Below are positions 14,413 through 21,672 of a DNA stretch of 43,221 bases, piece after piece. This DNA comes from an uncultured Bacilli bacterium (GTDB lineage Bacteria; Bacillota_I; Bacilli_A; RF39; UBA660). The position numbers and the translations under genes are program-made. The stretch spans positions 1 to 43,221 of the forward strand of contig CAKPRO010000011.1 in the NCBI GenBank assembly GCA_934182615.1, read 5' to 3'. Within the stretch, counting starts at the first letter, position 1, and every line of letters begins with the position of its first letter. The notes under the pieces are model-generated. The model had not been told where the DNA came from, ran no database searches, and worked only from the letters and a program-made list of their open reading frames with translations.

Positions 14413-14451
14413 ATAATAAAAAGTACCTATATATTTATTATATAGATACTT
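14413..14451 (-). terminator. terminator of the 14458 surface gene
   Basis: Minus-strand stem AAGTATCTATATA / TATATAGGTACTT (13 bp with one T-G pair, 5-base loop) followed by TTTATTATAG. Confidence 0.8.
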
Positions 14452-14457
14452 ATATTA

Positions 14458-16038
14458 TTAACTAACTTTTATTTGATATGGATCTGTACTAGTACCAGTT
14501 CCTGACTTCACACTAGCATCAGAGTTTAGAAATAGGACTGGTGTGACCGCATTCGCGGTGTAGACACTGCTGCCATAGTTGACACCGCCAATTGAAGTGA
14601 CATACAACTCATAGTAGGAGTAGCCAGAACAAGGAGTTAATAACCAACCAATATTTGAAGCAATTATACTCTTCATCCAGTTATTTGCTGTACAGGTACT
14701 ATTAAAATAATCAACTAACTTTTTAGTGCACTTTCCTAAATCCGCTGCATAGCCATAGTCACTTGGATATGCTAAAGCTATCTTTCCGGTCCATGATATT
14801 GGTCTTCCGGTAAATGCATCTCCTGTACTTCTTTCATATTCATACATTTGATCTGAATATGCTGAAGCACTATTCCTTCCTAGTAATGAATAGTTATTAT
14901 CAGATATCATATTTCTTGTTGTATCATTCTTTAGTCCTATACTTGTAAAATCACATGCTTTAGTGGCATTATTTTGACCAGCATAACAATTGCCACTTCC
15001 TGCATTATAATATAAACTTCCTCCAGTAGTCTCGGATTCATACCCTGGGTTTAATAGTTTCATAAGTCTAGCATCAGTCCAATCATTTTTACCATTATTT
15101 GATTCTGCTCCTGTCGTAGTATCTTTATTATCAAAAGAGTATGTTCCTATTTGACTACCTCTTATTAGTTTTACTTTACCATCAAATACTCCTATTATTC
15201 TCCATGTTTCACATGTAGAAGATGATTGATTAGAATAATCACTACAATTAAAATAGATATAGTTATTTGGTGTTGCTCCATAGTAACGAATGTTACCACC
15301 TACATCTTTCATTAGGCTATTTGTTGTATCATATTCATAATTAATACTATTATTTGTTACTGTTGTATTTGATGAAAAGGTATCATTTGCTATTAATTTA
15401 GCTAAGCCTTGATATGGAGCTTTTCCCTGATTAGCATCAGCACTGATGTTACCATTAAAAGTAGCAGAAGTAATACTGTTACCTGCGAGTGATTTATCTA
15501 CATAGATTACTACTAAATATTTATATGTTTCTGTATTAGATAATTGTTTAGTTAGTAGTGTTATGGTATCACTACTGGTGATGCTACCAGAAGATACTAT
15601 ATCAAATGACTGATTAAGTAGTGATGATACTGTTACTGATGATGGTGTTGTTACGGTACTGGTATTATTTAGTACGACATATTTAAGAGAACCAGAACTA
15701 TCACCAGTAGTAAAGGCATCTGATATATTTGTTACATTTAAATATATAGAGCCATAACCTTCAATTGTACAAGTACTCTTGATGCCTATGTTTACTGCGG
15801 ATATACCTATTCCTTCTTTGATAGTAAATTTATTATTACTGATTAAATCTGATTCATTGAGTAATTTTAAATTACCACTTATATCTTGGCCTTTGGTATA
15901 ATCTATAGTAAAACATCCACTAGTTAAACCTATATTTATTTTATTACTAGTCCATGTAAGTATAGCATATGTAGTACCTATTATTACTAGTACTAAAGCT
16001 ATTATTCCTATTATTATTATTTTCTTTTTCTTATCCAT
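14458..16038 (-). CDS. SipW-type signal peptide surface protein with DUF6273-like domain
   Basis: The N terminus is a lysine-rich start and hydrophobic stretch ending GTTYAILTWTS, typical of SipW-dependent exported proteins such as TasA/CotN relatives. Residues about 30-215 are nearly identical in layout to the 19803 protein (INIGLTSGCFTIDYTKGQDI). The C-terminal half (about 245-526) has the pattern ETWRIIGVFDGKVKLIRGS, NDWTDARLMKLLNPGYE, YGYAADLG and NAVTPVLFLNSD, as in DUF6273 domains of gut Bacillota surface proteins. Function unknown. RBS AGGAGG precedes the ATG. A poly-G leader ORF and a hairpin lie upstream, after the pplA-like gene. Confidence 0.75.
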   Translation of the reverse strand: MDKKKKIIIIGIIALVLVIIGTTYAILTWTSNKINIGLTSGCFTIDYTKGQDISGNLKLLNESDLISNNKFTIKEGIGISAVNIGIKSTCTIEGYGSIYLNVTNISDAFTTGDSSGSLKYVVLNNTSTVTTPSSVTVSSLLNQSFDIVSSGSITSSDTITLLTKQLSNTETYKYLVVIYVDKSLAGNSITSATFNGNISADANQGKAPYQGLAKLIANDTFSSNTTVTNNSINYEYDTTNSLMKDVGGNIRYYGATPNNYIYFNCSDYSNQSSSTCETWRIIGVFDGKVKLIRGSQIGTYSFDNKDTTTGAESNNGKNDWTDARLMKLLNPGYESETTGGSLYYNAGSGNCYAGQNNATKACDFTSIGLKNDTTRNMISDNNYSLLGRNSASAYSDQMYEYERSTGDAFTGRPISWTGKIALAYPSDYGYAADLGKCTKKLVDYFNSTCTANNWMKSIIASNIGWLLTPCSGYSYYELYVTSIGGVNYGSSVYTANAVTPVLFLNSDASVKSGTGTSTDPYQIKVS

Positions 16039-16062
16039 ATTTTATTCCTCCTAGATATAATA

Positions 16063-16113
16063 AAAGACTATGAAAAAATACTAATATTACTATTAGTTAT
16101 TTTCATAATCTTT
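16063..16113 (-). promoter_or_regulatory. attenuator-like hairpin before the 14458 gene
   Basis: In the minus transcript AAAGATTATGAAAA pairs with TTTTCATAGTCTTT (14 bp, one U-G wobble that would be a mismatch on the other strand) with an inner stem CTAATA / TATTAG, followed by TTATTATAT. The homologous hairpin at 21369-21415 has a C-G pair at the wobble position. It ends about 10 bases before the AGGAGG of the surface gene. Confidence 0.6.
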
Positions 16114-16138
16114 ATTAATAATTTTATTTATACTTAGA

Positions 16139-16195
16139 TTAGATTTTTGACCCCCCCCCAACACGAACATTGGTACATACTGATAATATTTTCAT
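16139..16195 (-). CDS. poly-G leader ORF 1 (18 aa)
   Basis: ATG 16195 follows AAAGGGGG by 8 bases and encodes MKILSVCTNVRVGGGSKI. The three Gly codons are a run of nine G (16151-16159). The stop lies 25 bases before the hairpin at 16063-16113. With eight G the frame would instead read QKSNLSINK..NKDYENN and end inside the hairpin at 16093. The leader ORF at 21447 has the same property and shares KSNLSINK. It begins 17 bases after the pplA-like stop. Coding is inferred from the ribosome binding site and the paralogous pair. Confidence 0.5.
   Translation of the reverse strand: MKILSVCTNVRVGGGSKI
16151..16159 (-). repeat. homopolymeric G tract (9 G on the minus strand)
   Basis: Nine consecutive C on the plus strand in otherwise AT-rich DNA, inside a small ORF ahead of a surface-protein gene. 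Tracts of this kind are classical slipped-strand phase-variation sites. Confidence 0.7.
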
Positions 16196-16212
16196 AGGCA
16201 GGGCCCCCTTTC

Positions 16213-16659
16213 TTATTTTTTAGCTTGATTTAATGCATTTTCTAATGCTTCATATAAAGCGTCTACTTTGATAGTACATCCACTTACTGTATCTGTATAA
16301 CCATCATCATTTAATTTTACTTTATCTAAACCTTGATTGTCTACAACATTCTTTTCTAAGGCTTCTACTTGTTGATACCATTCTCCTACTTTAGAGCCAT
16401 AGTCATTACCATACATTCCGTAAGCATCTCCTAATGTTTTTTTAGTAGTTTCTACTCCATCTTTTGTATAAGTTGTATCTAGATTAACATCAGTTATTTT
16501 ACCGTTTTTGTCTACTGTTACAATGGCAGTAGCAGTATTATTTTGTCCTCCGTAACTATCGATTGCAGTTCCTGTATAAACTCCTTCTTTATATCCTTTT
16601 GAACAACCTGATAATAATGCTAAACCTATTATACTTATTAAACATATTTTCTTTTTCAT
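16213..16659 (-). CDS. FMN-binding domain lipoprotein (PplA-like)
   Basis: Lipoprotein signal MKKKICLISIIGLALLSGC with C19 as the lipidated residue, then a single FMN_bind domain (about 25-145). The flavinylation motif region is D123-T-V-S126-G-C128-T129, close to the usual D-x-x-S/T-G-A-T, with Thr kept and Ala replaced by Cys. In Listeria PplA carries FMN attached by ApbE/FmnB and passes electrons to extracellular acceptors. Listeria PplA has two such domains, this one has one. It follows eetB, eetA and apbE in the same direction, which supports a role in flavin-based extracellular electron transfer. Confidence 0.8.
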   Translation of the reverse strand: MKKKICLISIIGLALLSGCSKGYKEGVYTGTAIDSYGGQNNTATAIVTVDKNGKITDVNLDTTYTKDGVETTKKTLGDAYGMYGNDYGSKVGEWYQQVEALEKNVVDNQGLDKVKLNDDGYTDTVSGCTIKVDALYEALENALNQAKK

Positions 16660-16737
16660 ATTGCTTATCCTCCTACTTATACATTATAAAATATTTTTTT
16701 ATTTTTTTCTAGTCCTAAATTAATACTTTTTGATATT

Positions 16738-17232
16738 TTATATATATTTTTTGGCACTATCTAACATTTTTTTAGATATTATACCTATTACTATACCGGT
16801 AGGTATAGAGAATATTAAGAGATATGGTAAATAATACATTACATTATAATTATTTAGAAATAATACTCCTACTAGGACTTGACCAATACTATGGAATAGG
16901 CTTCCTATTATGGATACTCCTATTACTGATAGTTTTGTTTTTTTAAATAGATACATAGCTATTATACTAAATATGGCTCCAGATAAGGAGAAGAAGAAAT
17001 TAATACCAAAACCTGTTCTTAGTAAGGCTACGATTAAGACTCTAACTAATGATACTGTAAGAGCAGTCTTAAAATTATATTCATATAAGGTAAATATTAT
17101 TACTATATTGGCTAGGCCTAATTTTAATCCTGGTATTATATCTCCTATAAAGGTGAAATAACTTTCTATTATTGATATTACTACACATATAGAGGTTAAT
17201 ATGGCTATTTTTGTTATGTCTTTTGTTTTCAT
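16738..17232 (-). CDS. eetB: EetB-like Gx transporter family membrane protein
   Basis: This 164-residue integral membrane protein has about five helices and the family segments IPGLKLGLANIVIIFTLY, RTGFGINFFFSLSGAIFS and GSLFHSIGQVLVGV. It belongs to PF07456 (named heptaprenyl diphosphate synthase component I, now often Gx transporter). In the Listeria electron-transfer locus EetB pairs with EetA and probably has a transport or assembly role in the membrane. The start codon overlaps the eetA stop (TAATG), so translation is coupled. Confidence 0.85.
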   Translation of the reverse strand: MKTKDITKIAILTSICVVISIIESYFTFIGDIIPGLKLGLANIVIIFTLYEYNFKTALTVSLVRVLIVALLRTGFGINFFFSLSGAIFSIIAMYLFKKTKLSVIGVSIIGSLFHSIGQVLVGVLFLNNYNVMYYLPYLLIFSIPTGIVIGIISKKMLDSAKKYI

Positions 17233-17591
17233 TAATATACCACTCCATCTAGTTCATTATCTTCACTTATTATCTTTACTATTATTTTATTTGGCATACA
17301 TACTAGAGATTTATTATTAGTATATATATAGCCTTCTTTAGAACAGATATGTCTATTTGATGTTTCTTCTTTTACTCTTATTTTTTTATCTTTTACTTCT
17401 AATACGACATCTCCTAGATATCCTTTTACTGTGTATTCTTTATTGGTATTTAGATCTATTTTTAATATTTCTTTATCTTCATAATATACAACAGCAGTCT
17501 TTCCTTCTTTTTTGGTAATATTAATTATTATAAAGAAGATACTTATAATTATTAATAATACTCCTACCAACTTTAGATCATTCTTATTCAT
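17232..17591 (-). CDS. eetA: EetA-like NusG domain II protein
   Basis: One N-terminal membrane helix (about residues 5-25) and an extracytoplasmic NusG_II domain: YYEDKEILKIDLNTNKEYTV, GDVVLEVKDKKIRVKEE, then RHICSKEGYI and SLVCMPNKIIVKI, with the two Cys typical of this family. It is partner of EetB in flavin-based extracellular electron transfer. The ATG at 17591 is preferred, 10 bases after AGAAGTGAT. It overlaps apbE by 8 bases. Confidence 0.85.
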   Translation of the reverse strand: MNKNDLKLVGVLLIIISIFFIIINITKKEGKTAVVYYEDKEILKIDLNTNKEYTVKGYLGDVVLEVKDKKIRVKEETSNRHICSKEGYIYTNNKSLVCMPNKIIVKIISEDNELDGVVY

Positions 17592-18582
17592 AATTAAAGT
17601 TATCACTTCTTACTATATTATCTTTATCTATATACCATATTGCTTCGATATCATTATTATTATTTACTACTTCTAGTCCTTTATCTACTGGTAATAGATA
17701 TAAGTATGTACTATAGATATCTGCTAGTAGAGAGGACTTTGTTATTACAGTTACTGATTTCATATAGTTACTTGGTTCTTTAGTAATGGGATTTATGATA
17801 TGACTATATCTTATATTATCTATATCACAATATCTTTGATAATTACCTGATGTAACTACTGATAAGTTATTTACATTTACTTTAGTAAAGATATTACTTG
17901 TATTATCTGGATCAGTTATTCCTACTACATAATATTCTTTATTGTAGGCTTTACCTACTTTGACATTACCACCAGCATTTATGATATAATTGTTTATATT
18001 ATTATCTTCTAAATAGTTACCTACTAGTTCGGTTACATAGCCTTTGGCTATACCACCTAAATCTAATTTAATATCATTATACTTGGTATATTTATTATTA
18101 TCTAGTTTGATATCATCTATATTTATGTTTACATCTAGTTCATTATTACTTGGCAAGCTATTACATTTATTTATGTATTCTTTCCAGATACCTGTTAGAT
18201 TACCTGCTGCTATATTAAATAAGCCATCTGTCTTATTATAATATTCTATACCTATATTTATGATATCACTTAGTTTTTTATCTATTTCTATTTCTTCATT
18301 ATTACTTAGTATTTCATTTAAATAATATACATTTACTATGCCATCATATTTTTCATATCTATTAGTTAATTTATTATAACTACTATAAAGATAATCTATA
18401 TCATTAAAGATATTATTTATTTCTTTTTTATTCTTAGTACTATTTATTTTTATATTTATATATGTATCCATATAGAAATAGTTTTTACTATATTCTTTAT
18501 ATGTTATTTTATCTATATATAAGAGTACTAAACTAAGTAATATTAATACTAATATTATTATATATATATATTTCTTTTTCAT
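17584..18582 (-). CDS. apbE: FAD:protein FMN transferase (ApbE)
   Basis: ApbE transfers FMN from FAD to a Thr or Ser of target flavoproteins on the outer side of the membrane. A membrane helix spans residues 4-22. Motifs: MDTYINIK near 38, YNKTDGLFNIAAGNLTGIW, DLGGIAKGY (174-182) with the nucleotide-binding glycines, INAGGNVKVG, and SHIINPITKEPSNYMKSVTV near the C terminus with LADIYSTYL after it. It is the first gene of apbE-eetA-eetB-pplA, where the lipoprotein at 16213 is the likely flavinylation target. GAGGTAATGAA precedes the ATG. Confidence 0.92.
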   Translation of the reverse strand: MKKKYIYIIILVLILLSLVLLYIDKITYKEYSKNYFYMDTYINIKINSTKNKKEINNIFNDIDYLYSSYNKLTNRYEKYDGIVNVYYLNEILSNNEEIEIDKKLSDIINIGIEYYNKTDGLFNIAAGNLTGIWKEYINKCNSLPSNNELDVNINIDDIKLDNNKYTKYNDIKLDLGGIAKGYVTELVGNYLEDNNINNYIINAGGNVKVGKAYNKEYYVVGITDPDNTSNIFTKVNVNNLSVVTSGNYQRYCDIDNIRYSHIINPITKEPSNYMKSVTVITKSSLLADIYSTYLYLLPVDKGLEVVNNNNDIEAIWYIDKDNIVRSDNFNYE

Positions 18583-18617
18583 TTCATTACCTCTATATAT
18601 ATAATACTATAAAATAG

Positions 18618-18654
18618 ATAAAAAAACTAGTACTAAATCCATTTAGTACTAGTT
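18618..18654 (-). terminator. terminator of the 18633 gene
   Basis: Minus-strand stem AACTAGTACTAAA / TTTAGTACTAGTT (13 bp, 4-base loop) followed by TTTTTATC. It overlaps the stop codon and lies ahead of apbE. Confidence 0.9.
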
Positions 18655-19010
18655 ATATTTAATAATTCATTCTCTTCATATTCTTCAGTATAATTTAATA
18701 TTTTATTTACTACTTCTTTATAATTATCATTTAGATTGATATCATTATTTATTATTCTTTTTTTTAATCCTTTTTTATATTTATTATCATTTATATAGAT
18801 ATACATACATCTATCGATATTTCTTATTACTTTTATATCTTCTTCATTATCTCCATTACATGAGAAAATTATATCCTTATACCATTCTATTAAATCAATA
18901 GATAGATCATCATTATATATGATATCACTATTAATTATATCATCATAGTATGGACAACACTTTAATATTTTTTTTACATTAGTTACATCAATAGTAAGTG
19001 TTTCAAACAT
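18633..19010 (-). CDS. hypothetical acidic protein (125 aa)
   Basis: I recognise no family. It is a soluble, Asn/Asp/Ile-rich protein with no signal peptide or membrane segment. Two Cys (KCCPYYDD) lie near residue 17. AAGGAG precedes the ATG. It forms its own transcription unit, closed by a strong terminator, between the surface-protein gene cluster and apbE. Confidence 0.65.
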   Translation of the reverse strand: MFETLTIDVTNVKKILKCCPYYDDIINSDIIYNDDLSIDLIEWYKDIIFSCNGDNEEDIKVIRNIDRCMYIYINDNKYKKGLKKRIINNDINLNDNYKEVVNKILNYTEEYEENELLNITSTKWI

Positions 19011-19110
19011 AATATTCTCCTTATATTCTCTATTTTCACCATAAGTATATCAATAAAATATTATTTTGTAAAGTAATTCGACATATTTAGATATTATTTA
19101 TCTTTTCTTT

Positions 19111-19163
19111 CATGAAAATCCAAGGTATTTTCATGTCTGATATAGCCTAATTCTTAGTCTATA
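19111..19163. repeat. intergenic hairpins, copy E
   Basis: CATGAAAAT / ATTTTCATG (9 bp) around CCAAGGT, then TATAG / CTATA around CCTAATTCTTAGT, then a small GTCT / AGAC hairpin. The second loop is close to the other-strand loop of copy A (CCTATTCTAGT). Neither hairpin has a T tract. Confidence 0.65.
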
Positions 19164-19208
19164 CCAGAGTCTTTAGTAGACCTATTATATTCACAGTTAG
19201 TACTATAA

Positions 19209-19235
19209 GAAAAAGAATTAGTTCAAGCAAACTAA
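19209..19235 (-). terminator. terminator of the 19803-19232 transcript
   Basis: Minus-strand stem TTAGTT / AACTAA (6-base loop) followed by TTCTTTTTC. The copy at the right edge changes the loop but keeps the stem. Confidence 0.65.
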
Positions 19236-19780
19236 CTCTTTAATGTAGCATTCTTACCAGTAGCATATAAATCAAATGATAATGTTTTATTCTGCATAGT
19301 ATTTGGATTAGTATAATCTTTTCCATTAAACCATAAATATAAAGTATATTTATCCGTAGTAGTATTAACTACTCTATCAGTAAATAATGTTAATGTAGTA
19401 GTGCCACTACTAGCATAAGTTATATCTTTAAAATTACCTTTAGTAACTAAAGTACTATCATTATAATATAATTCATATATAAATGATTCTTCTTTTAATT
19501 CACTTGGCATAGTAGTTAAATCCATATATAAACTCATAGTACTACCTTCTTCACTTGCTATAACTGTTATATCTTTCTTAATACCTTCTTCTTTACTAGA
19601 AGTAGGTATTAATACTCCAGTTATATTAGTACCTCCATTAAAAGTAACAGTACTACCCTCAATACCAACACTAATATTAATATTAGATGTACTACTCCAT
19701 CTATAATAAGCATAAGTACCACCTATCATAACAATAATTAACCCTATTATTCCTATTATTAATCCTTTATTATTTTTCAT
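19232..19780 (-). CDS. small SipW-type signal peptide surface protein
   Basis: MKNNKGLIIG, a hydrophobic stretch and GGTYAYYRWSS form a SipW-dependent type signal peptide, followed by a beta-rich extracellular domain (ISVGIEGSTVTFNGG, YTLYLWFNGKDYTNP, LSFDLYATGKNATLKS). Proteins of this shape include TasA/CalY-like fibre subunits, but no specific match is claimed. It lies 22 bases after the 19803 gene and is probably cotranscribed with it from the promoter at 21637. RBS GGGGGAT. A second copy of its 3' end begins at 43140. Confidence 0.75.
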   Translation of the reverse strand: MKNNKGLIIGIIGLIIVMIGGTYAYYRWSSTSNINISVGIEGSTVTFNGGTNITGVLIPTSSKEEGIKKDITVIASEEGSTMSLYMDLTTMPSELKEESFIYELYYNDSTLVTKGNFKDITYASSGTTTLTLFTDRVVNTTTDKYTLYLWFNGKDYTNPNTMQNKTLSFDLYATGKNATLKS

Positions 19781-19802
19781 ATCTATCCCCCTAACTTGGT
19801 TG

Positions 19803-21344
19803 TCATGTAGTTACTGTTACTGCATTGTATGTTATGTTTCCATCTGTTATAGCATTAGTAGTACCCGTTACAAATGCAGTACCTGAATTACCATTTACTG
19901 CATAATTCCAATCAAATGCTTTACCCGAATTGTTGTATATTTTAAAATTAGAATTAGAATAATTAAGAGTGGAAAATGCAAATTGTCCTATACTCGTCAA
20001 TTTCGAACCAGAATTAATTAGCACATAATTTAAATTATTACGAGCAAAAGCTCTTATTCCTATTGTTGTCACCGAATCTGGTATTATTACATTTGTTAAT
20101 TGATTATAATAAAATGCATCTTCTCCTATTGTTGCTAAAGAATCTGGCAAAATTATACTTGTTAATTGGCCATTATAAAATGCATTCCACCCTATTGAAG
20201 CTACCGAATTTGGTATTACAATATTCGAAAATTTACCATTTTCTAACACACAATTTCCTATTTCAATAAGTGAATCTGGTAAACTAATACTAGTAATATC
20301 ATTAGTAGAAAGAGACTCCCCGGACTTTGAATCTTTAAGTACCCCCAATTTAGTTACCAAATATTTCTCAGAAGAATAACTTGTTTGCAGATTAGTTATA
20401 GAGCCATTTTTTTCAAATTGTTGATATATATTAAAGCTTGGCTTCCAATAATCAAGAAAATCCTTTAATGTCGCTCCATCAGTAGATTTACCATTTTTGC
20501 ATATATCTCCAATATATTCTGAAGAAATTCCCATATCATTAATAAAGAAACTTTCACAAGCAGATACTGCTTCAGCACTTGGATTAGATACTACATCGAA
20601 TGTTATAGTTACTTTTCTTAACATTTTTGGTATTACAATATCTTTTTCTTCACCTACGTAATGAGTTATAGTTGCAGTTCCATCTTCCTCATTTGTCTCT
20701 ATTATAAAGTTAGCATCGTAGTCAGGAGACTTTTGTTCTGCTTCAGAACTAATATTACCACTAAATGTTGCTGATGTTATGCTGTTACCTGCTAGAAAAT
20801 TATCTACATAGATTACTATTATATATTTGTTTATCTCTGTATTAGATAGTTCCATCTTATATAGTAACTTCTTACCACTACTTTCAATTGAACCTTTGGC
20901 AACAATTTCAAAAGATTGATTAAGTAAAGAATCTACTGTTACTGAAGATGGTGTTGTTATTGTACTAGTGTTATTTAATACTACATACTTAAGTGCTCCT
21001 TTACTATCTCCAGTAGTAAAAGCTTCTGATATATTAGTTACATTTAAATATATAGAGCCAAATCCTTCAATAGTACAAGTAGATTTTATACCTATATTAA
21101 CTGCAGATATACCTATTCCATTTTTAATAGTAAATTTATTATTGTTAATTAAATCAGATTCATTAAGTAGTTTTAAATTACCACTTATATCTTGTCCTTT
21201 AGTATAATCTATTGTAAAACAACCACTAGTTAATCCTATGTTTATTTTACTACTTGTCCATGTAAGTATGGCATATGTTAATCCTGATATAGCTAGTATT
21301 AATATTATTACTCCTAGTATTATTAATTTCTTTTTCTTTTCCAT
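19803..21344 (-). CDS. SipW-type surface protein with BspA-like leucine-rich repeats
   Basis: The signal region (GLTYAILTWTS) and residues about 30-215 are paralogous to the 14458 protein. A linker with TITHYVGEEKDIVIPKMLRK follows. From about residue 350 to 470 there are four to five LRR_5 (BspA-like) repeats such as LPDSLATIGEDAFYYNQLTN and IPDSVTTIGIRAFARNNLN, each with the IxLPxSLxxIGxxAF pattern. Such repeats mediate adhesion in gut and oral bacteria. It is expected to be exported and surface bound. It is preceded by a hairpin (21369-21415) and a poly-G leader ORF. RBS AGAAAGGAAG. Confidence 0.82.
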   Translation of the reverse strand: MEKKKKLIILGVIILILAISGLTYAILTWTSSKINIGLTSGCFTIDYTKGQDISGNLKLLNESDLINNNKFTIKNGIGISAVNIGIKSTCTIEGFGSIYLNVTNISEAFTTGDSKGALKYVVLNNTSTITTPSSVTVDSLLNQSFEIVAKGSIESSGKKLLYKMELSNTEINKYIIVIYVDNFLAGNSITSATFSGNISSEAEQKSPDYDANFIIETNEEDGTATITHYVGEEKDIVIPKMLRKVTITFDVVSNPSAEAVSACESFFINDMGISSEYIGDICKNGKSTDGATLKDFLDYWKPSFNIYQQFEKNGSITNLQTSYSSEKYLVTKLGVLKDSKSGESLSTNDITSISLPDSLIEIGNCVLENGKFSNIVIPNSVASIGWNAFYNGQLTSIILPDSLATIGEDAFYYNQLTNVIIPDSVTTIGIRAFARNNLNYVLINSGSKLTSIGQFAFSTLNYSNSNFKIYNNSGKAFDWNYAVNGNSGTAFVTGTTNAITDGNITYNAVTVTT

Positions 21345-21368
21345 GATATCTTCCTTTCTGACATAGTA

Positions 21369-21415
21369 AAAGACTATGAAAGACTAGTATTACTACTAGT
21401 TACTTCATAGTCTTT
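21369..21415 (-). promoter_or_regulatory. attenuator-like hairpin before the 19803 gene
   Basis: In the minus transcript AAAGACTATGAA pairs with TTTCATAGTCTTT and an inner ACTAGTA pairs with TACTAGT (loop GTAA). A short U-rich stretch follows (TTTTAC). It is homologous in position and sequence to the hairpin at 16063-16113. A termination role is plausible, since the U tract here is weak. Confidence 0.55.
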
Positions 21416-21446
21416 ATCTATATTATTATTTTTATTTATACTTAAG

Positions 21447-21527
21447 TTAGATTTTAGATATAAAGTTGGTAATAAATACCCCCCCCCCATTTTCTACAAA
21501 CAAATGTATGTTGCTGGTTAAGTTCAT
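21447..21527 (-). CDS. poly-G leader ORF 2 (26 aa)
   Basis: GAGGAGG lies 8 bases before ATG 21527. The peptide begins MNLTSNIHLFVENGGG and ends FISKI, stopping 31 bases before the hairpin. The GGG codons are a run of ten G. Removing one G gives the frame YLLPTLYLKSNLSINK..IDKDYE and on through the whole left arm of the hairpin to a stop at 21374. Leader ORF 1 shares KSNLSINK in its one-G-shorter frame with two synonymous codon differences (AAT/AAC and CTA/TTA). This suggests the longer frame is also used. Confidence 0.55.
   Translation of the reverse strand: MNLTSNIHLFVENGGGVFITNFISKI
21479..21488 (-). repeat. homopolymeric G tract (10 G on the minus strand)
   Basis: Ten consecutive C on the plus strand inside leader ORF 2. 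It is the counterpart of the nine-base tract at 16151. Confidence 0.7.
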
Positions 21528-21559
21528 ATTTATTACCTCCTCTCAATCGTGATGTTGAT

Positions 21560-21603
21560 TTGCGAATTAATTGGGATCGAATAGTTGCGAAATATTTGGG
21601 ATC
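21560..21603 (-). promoter_or_regulatory. structured leader with tandem GATCCCAA repeats
   Basis: In the minus transcript GATCCCAAATATTTCGCAA (21585-21603) and GATCCCAATTAATTCGCAA (21560-21578) form a direct repeat with a 25-base period. They are enclosed by a stem TTGATTT.CGAA / TTCG.AAATCAA. The domain sits between the promoter and leader ORF 2. I recognise no riboswitch class. Confidence 0.5.
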
Positions 21604-21636
21604 TTTTCGTAAATCAATTCTCTTACTTATGAATAA

Positions 21637-21665
21637 ATGATATCATAAATAGATAATAAATTCAA
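21637..21665 (-). promoter_or_regulatory. promoter of leader ORF 2 and the 19803-19232 genes
   Basis: TTGAAT (21660-21665) and TATCAT (21637-21642), spacer 17 bases. The transcript start is near 21630, giving a leader of about 285 bases before the surface gene. Confidence 0.65.
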
Positions 21666-21672
21666 TACTTTT

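Larger units (their letters stand above)
19108..19312. repeat. segment duplicated at 43017-43221
   Basis: About 200 bases, comprising the 3' end of the 19232 gene, its terminator and the hairpins downstream, recur almost unchanged at the right edge of the window, so the noncoding tail belongs to the duplicated unit. Confidence 0.9.

Noticed and set aside
20968..21207. plus-strand ORF opposite the 19803 surface gene
   Set aside because: It has no ribosome binding site and is the shadow of a confident minus-strand gene.
16151..21488. poly-G tracts as simple sequencing errors
   Set aside because: Two independent loci have the tract in the same gene context with a shared hidden frame. The exact lengths may still be uncertain, since homopolymers are error-prone.
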